Source: Clostridia bacterium
GTDB lineage: Bacteria > Bacillota > Clostridia > Oscillospirales > Acutalibacteraceae
Reading direction: 5' to 3'
Assembly (NCBI GenBank): GCA_024404125.1
Contig: JAKSQL010000021.1
Span: 1-11,651 of the forward strand
Length of the DNA stretch: 11,651 bases
The notes under the pieces are model-generated. The model had not been told where the DNA came from and did no database searches. It was given only the letters and a program-made list of their open reading frames with translations. Below are positions 7,007 to 11,651 of the stretch, one piece after another (the stretch's first letter is position 1; each line of letters opens with the position of its first letter). Position numbers and translations under genes: made by a program.

Positions 7007-7603
7007 TTAAGCAACTCTTGTAATAACCATATTTGCAGCAACGGGATTTACTCCGCCTGCGCTTGCAGTAAGAGTAACGGTAGTTGTGCTTGTGGCAGGG
7101 TTTCTTAAAGTTATTACCGAATTAGGTGCGATGGTAGTAATAAGGAAAGTGCCTGAAAGTTGGTCGCCGGCGGTGTCTTTACCTACTACCGTATAGGGAA
7201 TTTCCGCACCGTTCAAGGTAAGCACCAACTGACCTGCATCGCCTATGGCAGCATTATAGGTTACCATATAGGTGCCGGGTGTTGCAAGAGTAAACGCGGT
7301 ATCTGAAGTCCTCGTTATACCCGTACCGCCGTTTATTGCAGTTCTCGGGAAAGCAACGTCTGCTCCCGCAGCGATGGGGGTGGCATTATCAGTCGGCATT
7401 AAAGCATAAAAATCAGCGTATGCTATAAGTCCGCCCGCAATACCCTGAGGTCCCTGCGGACCTACAGGTCCTACAGGTCCCATAGGGCCCCGCGCACCTC
7501 TTTGACCGCCTTGGTATCTGTAATAGCAGTCACTGCAGTTATGCCTTTGGCAACCGCATGAATCGTTGCAACCGCAAGTATTCATAAAATGTGGTATATT
7601 CAT
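7007..7603 (-). CDS. Collagen-like protein with Cys-rich N-terminus and BclA-type C-terminal domain
   Basis: A 198-residue protein in three parts. Residues 1-30 hold six Cys (10, 12, 16, 18, 23, 26) and several aromatic residues. Residues 33-56 are eight Gly-X-Y triplets (GQR GAR GPM GPV GPV GPQ GPQ GIA), a short collagen-like triple-helix stretch. Residues 58-198 are rich in Thr, Ala, Gly and beta strands (FALMPTDNATPIAAG, ITRTSDTAFTLATPGTYMVTYNA, LVLTLNG, GTFLITT) like the jelly-roll C-terminal domain of BclA-type exosporium glycoproteins, which trimerise. There is no classical signal peptide or sortase motif, which fits spore-coat/exosporium assembly from the mother-cell cytoplasm or Cys-mediated anchoring; that is inference. 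GAGGG lies 5 nt before the ATG. ATG at residue 7 is an alternative start. It shares a terminator with the convergent permease operon. Confidence 0.85.
   Translation of the reverse strand: MNIPHFMNTCGCNDSCGCQRHNCSDCYYRYQGGQRGARGPMGPVGPVGPQGPQGIAGGLIAYADFYALMPTDNATPIAAGADVAFPRTAINGGTGITRTSDTAFTLATPGTYMVTYNAAIGDAGQLVLTLNGAEIPYTVVGKDTAGDQLSGTFLITTIAPNSVITLRNPATSTTTVTLTASAGGVNPVAANMVITRVA
7436..7507 (-). repeat. Gly-X-Y collagen repeat (8 triplets)
   Basis: Nine-base units encoding GPM GPV GPV GPQ GPQ and neighbours. The nucleotide units are near-identical around 7459-7486 (repeated GGTCCTACA on the + strand), a place where replication slippage could change the repeat number. Confidence 0.85.
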
Positions 7604-7628
7604 ATAATCCCTCTTATAATGAAGTAGA

Positions 7629-7649
7629 GTGACGTTTTTTATCCGTCAC
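7629..7649 (-). other. 6-bp inverted repeat in the leader of the collagen-like gene
   Basis: GTGACG and CGTCAC flank a 9-nt A/T-rich loop, inside the predicted 5' untranslated region between the possible promoter and the ribosome binding site. It has no U-tract on the sense strand. It could be an mRNA stabilising stem or an operator. Confidence 0.4.
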
Positions 7650-7654
7650 GTTAC

Positions 7655-7684
7655 ATAATATGAATATATATGGCTGTTAGTGAA
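7655..7684 (-). promoter_or_regulatory. Possible promoter of the collagen-like gene
   Basis: On the - strand: TTCACT (7684-7679), an 18-bp spacer, and TATTAT (7660-7655). The same stretch also contains CATATTATG, a partial match to the -10 of sporulation sigma-K/E promoters. The sigma class cannot be settled from the sequence. Confidence 0.35.
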
Positions 7685-7706
7685 AAAGGTATATTGTAAA
7701 AAAATG

Positions 7707-7735
7707 TTGTTTTTGGTAGGATAAAGTTATATAAT
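7707..7735 (+). promoter_or_regulatory. Sigma-A promoter of the acyltransferase/ligase pair
   Basis: TTGTTT at 7707-7712, a 17-bp spacer and a perfect TATAAT at 7730-7735, about 33 nt before the ATG at 7769. Confidence 0.7.
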
Positions 7736-7768
7736 GTCAAGTGTAGTGTTTTTTTTGGAGGCGCTTTT

Positions 7769-8641
7769 ATGGGAAACAAACGCAGATTCGGGGATAGGTT
7801 TGACGGCAAACTGATTCGTAATATTGATGCTATGCATTTTATAATGCCGCTTATTTATCCCAATAGATGTGATAACGAAGCATTTATATCCGAGCGCATA
7901 GATTTATCGCGCCTTAATTCTTATCTTGAAAAGAAAAATGCGGATAATCCGGAATATAAATATAATATGTTTCAGGTAATAGTTACCGCTATGCTTAAAA
8001 CAATAACGTTGCGCCCCAAAATGAACAGATTTATTGCAAATAAGAATATGTATCAGAGAAATGACGTTACGGCTGCTTTCGTAGTCAAAAAGGTCTTTTC
8101 GGACGATGGCGGCGAGGGACTTGCCGTTGTAAAAGCAAACGGTGACGATAATATTGATAAGATACATAACGAGATATACCGTCAGGTATCGTCTTTCAGA
8201 AGCGGCAAGGGTGACTCTTCAACAGAGGAGAGTATGAATATATTCAATAAGATGCCGCGCTTTGTTTCAAAAACACTTGTAAAACTTGTTTGTGTGCTTG
8301 ACCGTCACGGTAAAGTGCCGAAAGCGTTTATTGCCGATGACCCGTATTACTGTTCGGTAGTGCTTACAAATCTCGGTTCAATAAAACTTCATTCGGGATA
8401 TCACCACCTTACAAATTGGGGTACCACCTCGGTATTTGTTGCGGTGGGCGAAAGGAAAAACCGTCCGTTTTTTGATGATGACGGTAATATGACCATGACC
8501 GACAGTATTGATGTAGGTCTTACGGTTGATGAGCGCATAGCCGACGGGTATTATTATTCAAAAACCGTTTGTCTTTTTAAAACACTTCTTGAAAATCCCG
8601 AACTTTTGGATTTACCGCTTTCAGAGGAGGTAGAATACTGA
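7769..8641 (+). CDS. Stand-alone E2-type (2-oxoacid dehydrogenase/CAT fold) acyltransferase homologue lacking the catalytic His
   Basis: A 290-residue protein matching only the catalytic domain of 2-oxoacid dehydrogenase E2 acyltransferases (PF00198; same fold as chloramphenicol acetyltransferase). Recognisable parts are RPKMNRFIANKNMYQRNDV followed by the strand AAFVVKKVF, VVLTNLGSIKLH, SVFVAVGE, and the C-terminal LTVDERIADGYYYSK. In true E2 and CAT enzymes that last motif is H-x-x-x-D-G; here Glu255 replaces His while Asp259 and Gly260 remain, so ordinary acyl transfer by His is unlikely. There is no lipoyl domain or E1-binding domain, and no E1/E3 gene nearby, so it is not part of a dehydrogenase complex here. 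GGAGG at 7757-7761 lies 7 nt before the ATG. The TGA overlaps the ATG of the acyl-CoA ligase, so the products are probably made in fixed ratio and may act together. It may be a binding or scaffolding homologue, or use another chemistry. Confidence 0.75.
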   Translation: MGNKRRFGDRFDGKLIRNIDAMHFIMPLIYPNRCDNEAFISERIDLSRLNSYLEKKNADNPEYKYNMFQVIVTAMLKTITLRPKMNRFIANKNMYQRNDVTAAFVVKKVFSDDGGEGLAVVKANGDDNIDKIHNEIYRQVSSFRSGKGDSSTEESMNIFNKMPRFVSKTLVKLVCVLDRHGKVPKAFIADDPYYCSVVLTNLGSIKLHSGYHHLTNWGTTSVFVAVGERKNRPFFDDDGNMTMTDSIDVGLTVDERIADGYYYSKTVCLFKTLLENPELLDLPLSEEVEY

Positions 8642-10365
8642 TGCCGCGTAAAAAAACAGTCAGCACCCCTTGGGAAAGCCATATGGGTGACGTACCTATG
8701 CACCTTGATTATTTTAAGGGCTCTATGTTTGAGGCAGTAGAAAAAATCGCCGAGAAATATCCCGATAATATTGCCTTTGACTTTATGGGAAGGTCTACTA
8801 CGTATTCTCAACTTGTAAGCGAAGTGCATACAGTTGCAAAATCACTTAAAACGATAGGCGTAAGAGAAAACGATAGGGTAACTATCGCAATGCCAAACTG
8901 TCCGCAGGCAATATATATGTTTTATGCGGTAAACCTTATAGGCGGAGTTGCGAATATGATACATCCGCTTTCTGCCGAAAAGGAAATCGAATTTTATTTA
9001 AACGAGTCTAAAAGTGTTACCGCGATAACGCTTGACCAATTTTACGCAAAATTTGAGAGTATACGTCAGAATACATCGGTTGTAAATATAATTATTGCAA
9101 GTGTAAAAGACGAACTTTCGCAGTCGATAAAAGCAGGTTATATGCTTACCGAGGGCAGAAAGATACAAAAGATACCGAGCGATGCTCCGATAATCCGTTG
9201 GAAAGAGTTTATAAAACTTTCAAAATACTGTTTTTACAATTACAGAGTTAAGAGAGAGCCGGACGATGCCGCGGTTATTCTCTACTCTGGCGGAACTACG
9301 GGAGCTACAAAAGGTATAGTGCTTACAAACTATAATTTCAATGCTTTGGGTGCGCAGGTAATAGCGGCAAACGGTATGTTCAGACCGGGCGATAAAATGC
9401 TTGCCGCGATGCCGCTTTTCCACGGCTTCGGACTCGGTGTTTGTATACATACTATGTTATCTCAAGGCGGCAGATGTATATTAGTACCGCGCTTTACCGC
9501 AAAGAGTTATGCCAAACTTATAACCAAATACAGATGTAACTTTATAGCGGGTGTTCCTACATTATACGAGGCACTTTTGAGGTTGCCGAGTATGGACAAT
9601 GCCGATTTGAGTTGCCTTAAGGGTGTATTTTCGGGCGGCGATTCGCTTTCGGTTGAGCTTAAAAAGAAACTTGATAAATTCCTTTATGACCATAAGAGTG
9701 TAATTCAGGTGCGCGAGGGTTACGGAACTACCGAAACCGTAACGGCGTGTTGCCTTACACCGTCACATATGTTCAAAGAGGGCTCTATAGGGCTTCCGTT
9801 TCCCGACACATATATAAAGATAGTAAAGCCCGGCACCGATAAGGAACTGCCTTACGGCGAAGAGGGTGAAATTCTTCTTGCGGGTCCCACCGTAATGAAA
9901 GAATATATGAATCATCCCGAGGAAACTGCACAAACACTCAGGAAACATTCTGACGGTCTTACATGGGTATACACCGGTGACCTCGGTATAATGGATAATG
10001 AGGGCTTTATCTATTTCAGAGGCAGAGCAAAACGAATGATTATTTCTTCCGGCTATAACGTTTATCCAAGCCAGATTGAGAATATTCTCGATGCCAACGA
10101 AAAGGTACAGATGAGTTGTGTTATCGGTGTGCCCGATGCATATAAAATGCAAAAGGTAAAAGCGTTTGTAAAACTTGCGGCAGGCGTGCCCGCAAACGAG
10201 GAAACGCGAAAGGACCTTATGGCATACTGCCGTAAGAACATAGCGAAATATGCTATGCCTTACGATATTGAGTTCAGAGCCGATATGCCCAAAACACTTG
10301 TAGGCAAAGTGGCATACAGGCAACTTGAAGAAGAGGAACTCGAAAAACTTAAAAACAAAGAATAA
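8641..10365 (+). CDS. AMP-forming acyl-CoA synthetase / acyl-activating ligase
   Basis: A 574-residue adenylate-forming enzyme of normal length with all core motifs: the phosphate-binding loop SGGTTGATKG (216-225), GYGTTE (360-365), YTGDLG with Asp447, the hinge region RGRAKRMI (460-467) and the C-terminal PKTLVGK with the adenylation lysine Lys556. Such enzymes activate a carboxylate with ATP to an acyl-adenylate and then form acyl-CoA (or load a carrier). The overall layout is closest to fatty-acid/medium- or long-chain acyl-CoA ligases, but the substrate cannot be fixed from the sequence. No membrane helix or carrier domain is seen, so it should be cytosolic. Translation is coupled to the upstream E2-like gene (TGATG overlap), with AGAGGAGG at 8623-8630 as ribosome binding site. 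A strong terminator follows within 7 nt, closing a two-gene operon. Confidence 0.9.
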   Translation: MPRKKTVSTPWESHMGDVPMHLDYFKGSMFEAVEKIAEKYPDNIAFDFMGRSTTYSQLVSEVHTVAKSLKTIGVRENDRVTIAMPNCPQAIYMFYAVNLIGGVANMIHPLSAEKEIEFYLNESKSVTAITLDQFYAKFESIRQNTSVVNIIIASVKDELSQSIKAGYMLTEGRKIQKIPSDAPIIRWKEFIKLSKYCFYNYRVKREPDDAAVILYSGGTTGATKGIVLTNYNFNALGAQVIAANGMFRPGDKMLAAMPLFHGFGLGVCIHTMLSQGGRCILVPRFTAKSYAKLITKYRCNFIAGVPTLYEALLRLPSMDNADLSCLKGVFSGGDSLSVELKKKLDKFLYDHKSVIQVREGYGTTETVTACCLTPSHMFKEGSIGLPFPDTYIKIVKPGTDKELPYGEEGEILLAGPTVMKEYMNHPEETAQTLRKHSDGLTWVYTGDLGIMDNEGFIYFRGRAKRMIISSGYNVYPSQIENILDANEKVQMSCVIGVPDAYKMQKVKAFVKLAAGVPANEETRKDLMAYCRKNIAKYAMPYDIEFRADMPKTLVGKVAYRQLEEEELEKLKNKE

Positions 10366-10371
10366 ATTTTT

Positions 10372-10413
10372 ATACACCGTTTGTAATACTATATTGCAGG
10401 CGGTGTATTTTTT
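10372..10413 (+). terminator. Rho-independent terminator of the acyl-CoA ligase operon
   Basis: ATACACCG (10372-10379) pairs with CGGTGTAT (10401-10408). The stem can continue through U-G pairs and TGTAAT/ATTGCA (10382-10387 with 10393-10398) to a 5-nt loop, giving about 16 pairs. A run of six T follows (10408-10413). Confidence 0.85.
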
Positions 10414-10433
10414 GCATAAATATCCACATATTG

Positions 10434-10460
10434 TTGTAGGTTTGTCAATGATGTGTTACA
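10434..10460. repeat. IS terminal inverted repeat, transposase 3' end
   Basis: 27 bp; the outer 10 and inner 10 bases match the other end exactly in inverted orientation, with divergence in the central 7 bases. Confidence 0.8.
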
Positions 10461-10463
10461 AAA

Positions 10464-11402
10464 TTAGAAAAGTTCGCCGTTGTCAAGATAAGCGTTGATG
10501 TAATCGGCAGGAGATTTCCAATTAAGAGGACGCATAGGGAAATTGTTGTATTTTCTGTTGTGAACAGCAAGCTGCTTTTTAAAATCTTCAAATGAGTAAA
10601 AAGTGTGAGTTGCGTAAAAGTATTCGTTGTCTTTTCTGTGAGAACGTTCTACTTTGCCATTATGTCTTGGCGTGTAGGCTTTGATGAGTTTATGGCGGAT
10701 GCCACACTGTTTGAGGCGAGCCTCAAACAGTGTGGACGTCGGGTTTTGCGTATTACTGAGCTGTTTTGTAAACTCTAATCCGTTGTCGGTTTGGACACAC
10801 TCAATCTTGAACGGCAACTTTTGTATCAGATGTTCAAGAAATACAGCGGAACTGTACGAACTATGTTCTTCAAATGCTTCTAAATAGCGAAATCTTGAAT
10901 ATTCATCTATGGCGGTATATTGGTAGAATTTTTGCCCTTTGGCATCGCCTACGATACAAACTTCCGGCACAAATTTAACATCTATCTGCACTCTTTGACC
11001 GGGATATTGCATTTGCTCATACGGTTTTGGAATATATTTAGGATTTGGAGGTTTTACCGCCATTTGTCCTTGTCGGCGTAGAAGACGGTATAATCCCGTT
11101 ACCGAGCGTGTATATCCTCTTTGCCGGAGTTTTACCCAAAATACAACTAACCCGGCATTCATATTACGCTTTCGCATATCTGCAATTAACTTTAATTCAT
11201 CAGCCGTATGTTCGTTTGGGTGGTGATGTGGTCGGTGAGATTTGTCTGCCAACGACTGCAAAGTTCCATCATATCTTTTCAGCCATCGGTAGATGTATTG
11301 TCGGTTTGTTTTGTATCTGATTGCTGCTTTTGTTACTCCATATTTTTGCGAATACAAAATTATTGCTTGACGATACCTCATATCTTGTGTTACAGTGTTC
11401 AT
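10464..11402 (-). CDS. DDE transposase with HTH and integrase core (IS481-like)
   Basis: A 312-residue transposase. The N-terminal part has a helix-turn-helix (AILYSQKYGVTKAAIRYKTN and RQYIYRWLKRY), then a second, HTH_21-like helical region, then an rve integrase core with catalytic residues Asp141 (QIDVKF), Asp206 (QTDNGLEF) and Glu252 (HNGKVERSHR). The Asp-Glu gap is 45 residues, longer than the classical 35. The C-terminal FPMRPLNWKSPADYI is typical of IS481/IS3-like gut Clostridia transposases. The start at 11402 is preferred: AAGGAG lies 11 nt upstream and no good site supports the longer GTG start at 11471. The reading frame is intact, so the element may be active. Two RNA structures listed separately may limit its expression. 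Confidence 0.88.
   Translation of the reverse strand: MNTVTQDMRYRQAIILYSQKYGVTKAAIRYKTNRQYIYRWLKRYDGTLQSLADKSHRPHHHPNEHTADELKLIADMRKRNMNAGLVVFWVKLRQRGYTRSVTGLYRLLRRQGQMAVKPPNPKYIPKPYEQMQYPGQRVQIDVKFVPEVCIVGDAKGQKFYQYTAIDEYSRFRYLEAFEEHSSYSSAVFLEHLIQKLPFKIECVQTDNGLEFTKQLSNTQNPTSTLFEARLKQCGIRHKLIKAYTPRHNGKVERSHRKDNEYFYATHTFYSFEDFKKQLAVHNRKYNNFPMRPLNWKSPADYINAYLDNGELF
10702..10735. repeat. Perfect 34-nt palindrome inside the transposase gene
   Basis: Two 16-bp arms, complementary at every position, around a 2-bp centre (GA on the + strand): CCACACTGTTTGAGGC and its complement. It covers the codons for STLFEARLKQCG between the second Asp and the Glu of the active site. In RNA it would make a very stable hairpin; in DNA it could extrude as a cruciform. 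It has no U-tract, so it is not a standard terminator. Confidence 0.9.
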
Positions 11403-11471
11403 GACGAATAGTTCTCCTTGTTGCTTTTTGTTTCGCAACTTAACTGTAACACATGGAGTCCTATTCGTCAC
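11401..11471 (-). promoter_or_regulatory. Leader inverted repeat that would mask the transposase ribosome binding site and start
   Basis: The segment 11401-11417 and the segment 11455-11471 are complementary at 14 of 17 positions (10 consecutive, plus 4 over the Shine-Dalgarno), with a 37-nt loop. The downstream arm in the mRNA contains GGAG of the ribosome binding site and reaches the start codon. Only transcripts that start upstream of 11471 (outside or in the IS end) contain both arms. Confidence 0.6.
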
Positions 11472-11496
11472 TCTTTTTTCTCAAACTGTAACACAT
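11442..11496. repeat. Direct repeat AACTGTAACACAT, one copy in the IS end and one internal
   Basis: Exact 13-mers at 11442-11454 and 11484-11496, 42 bp apart. The second contains the inner block of the right terminal repeat; the complement ATGTGTTACA is also the inner block at the left end. The internal copy may be an extra transposase binding site. Confidence 0.65.
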
Positions 11497-11513
11497 CTAT
11501 TGTAAACCTACAA
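11487..11513. repeat. IS terminal inverted repeat, transposase 5' end
   Basis: Partner of 10434-10460, with TGTAACACAT as the inner block and AAACCTACAA as the outer block. Confidence 0.8.
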
Positions 11514-11543
11514 AATCTTTAAAAATATTTTGTTTTATTAATA

Positions 11544-11572
11544 TTGCGGTAATATTATCTATATGTTATAAT
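11544..11572 (+). promoter_or_regulatory. Sigma-A promoter with extended -10 for the gene at the right edge
   Basis: TTGCGG at 11544-11549, a 17-bp spacer and a perfect TATAAT at 11567-11572 preceded by TGT. A palindrome (TAATATT-GCGGT-AATATTA, 11539-11557) covers the -35 element and could be an operator. The promoter begins 31 bp beyond the IS end. Confidence 0.65.
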
Positions 11573-11636
11573 ATTTTGGGTTGTAATTTTTATTGCGACA
11601 AACAACTTATGATCTTAATGTTAGAGGGGTTCAACT

Positions 11637-11651
11637 ATGGCAAAAAACATT
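11637..11651 (+). CDS. Start of an unidentified gene (3' partial)
   Basis: ATG GCA AAA AAC ATT gives MAKNI before the window ends. It is supported by GAGGGG at 11624-11629, 7 nt upstream, and by the strong promoter at 11544-11572, which predicts a leader of about 58 nt. Five codons do not allow identification. Confidence 0.6.

Larger units (their letters stand above)
10434..11513 (-). mobile_element. Insertion sequence, IS481-like, about 1.08 kb with 27-bp terminal inverted repeats
   Basis: The ends are imperfect inverted repeats: TTGTAGGTTT and ATGTGTTACA are conserved at both ends as outer and inner blocks, separated by 7 variable bases. One leftward DDE transposase gene fills the element. 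I find no convincing target-site duplication next to either end, so the exact boundary (TTGTAGG or TGTAGG) and any recent transposition remain open. The element sits between the terminator of the acyl-CoA ligase operon and the promoter of the next gene, so it does not break a recognisable gene. Confidence 0.8.

Noticed and set aside
7604..7768. Riboswitch or small RNA in the intergenic region before the acyltransferase gene
   Set aside because: At 165 nt it holds two opposing promoters, one short inverted repeat and leaders; no conserved riboswitch core could be recognised.
9763..10377. Long reading frame opposite the acyl-CoA ligase
   Set aside because: It is fully antisense to a conserved gene whose motifs are all intact, has no ribosome binding site or promoter, and shows no recognisable domain.
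10421..11530. Target-site duplication around the IS
   Set aside because: The bases just outside the two ends (…CATATTG and AATCTTT…) do not match at either possible boundary.
1..11651. tRNA, rRNA, CRISPR array, toxin-antitoxin or phage genes
   Set aside because: No regularly spaced repeats, no cloverleaf with the usual T-loop and CCA pattern, and no matching proteins were seen.

Overview
The window looks like a chromosomal segment of a low-GC Gram-positive anaerobe, most likely a gut-type member of the Clostridia (Oscillospiraceae/Lachnospiraceae range). The evidence is indirect: A+T-rich codon choice with frequent ATA and TTA, purine-rich GGAGG-type ribosome binding sites, several TTG/GTG starts, a collagen-like surface or spore-type protein, and an insertion sequence of a type common in these bacteria. 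No taxonomic marker gene is present.

Left part (1-2834): the window opens inside a gene for a degenerate CinA/MoCF-type domain with an acidic repeat linker and a C-terminal membrane anchor. It is followed at once by a small multidrug-export-family membrane protein. Both are read rightward and end at a bidirectional terminator shared with a leftward O-antigen ligase/polymerase-family membrane protein. The latter has a clear sigma-A promoter in the divergent region 2835-2969.

Middle (2970-7603): a metallo-beta-lactamase-fold hydrolase with a full set of metal ligands is followed by a probable three-gene operon with its own promoter at 3877-3905. Its first gene is a dicarboxylate/amino-acid:cation symporter homologue carrying an unusual N-terminal domain that resembles a degenerate anti-sigma/HATPase fold. 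The second is a small DUF4177-like protein and the third an SLC13/CitMHS-type permease. The operon ends at a perfect hairpin terminator shared with a convergent collagen-like, BclA-type gene.

Right part (7604-11651): a promoter drives a tightly coupled pair, a stand-alone E2-type acyltransferase in which the catalytic His is replaced by Glu, overlapping the ATG of an AMP-forming acyl-CoA ligase. A strong terminator follows. Next comes a 1.08 kb insertion sequence (10434-11513) with 27-bp terminal inverted repeats and one leftward DDE transposase. The IS carries two striking RNA-level structures: a leader hairpin that would hide the transposase ribosome binding site and start codon in read-through transcripts, and a perfect 34-nt palindrome inside the coding sequence. 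Immediately beyond it is a promoter with an overlapping palindrome, and the first five codons of a further rightward gene run off the edge.

The window does not contain an obvious CRISPR, toxin-antitoxin, phage or defence system. The most unusual items are the fusion transporter, the altered E2-like enzyme coupled to an acyl-CoA ligase, the degenerate CinA-like membrane protein, and the IS regulatory structures.
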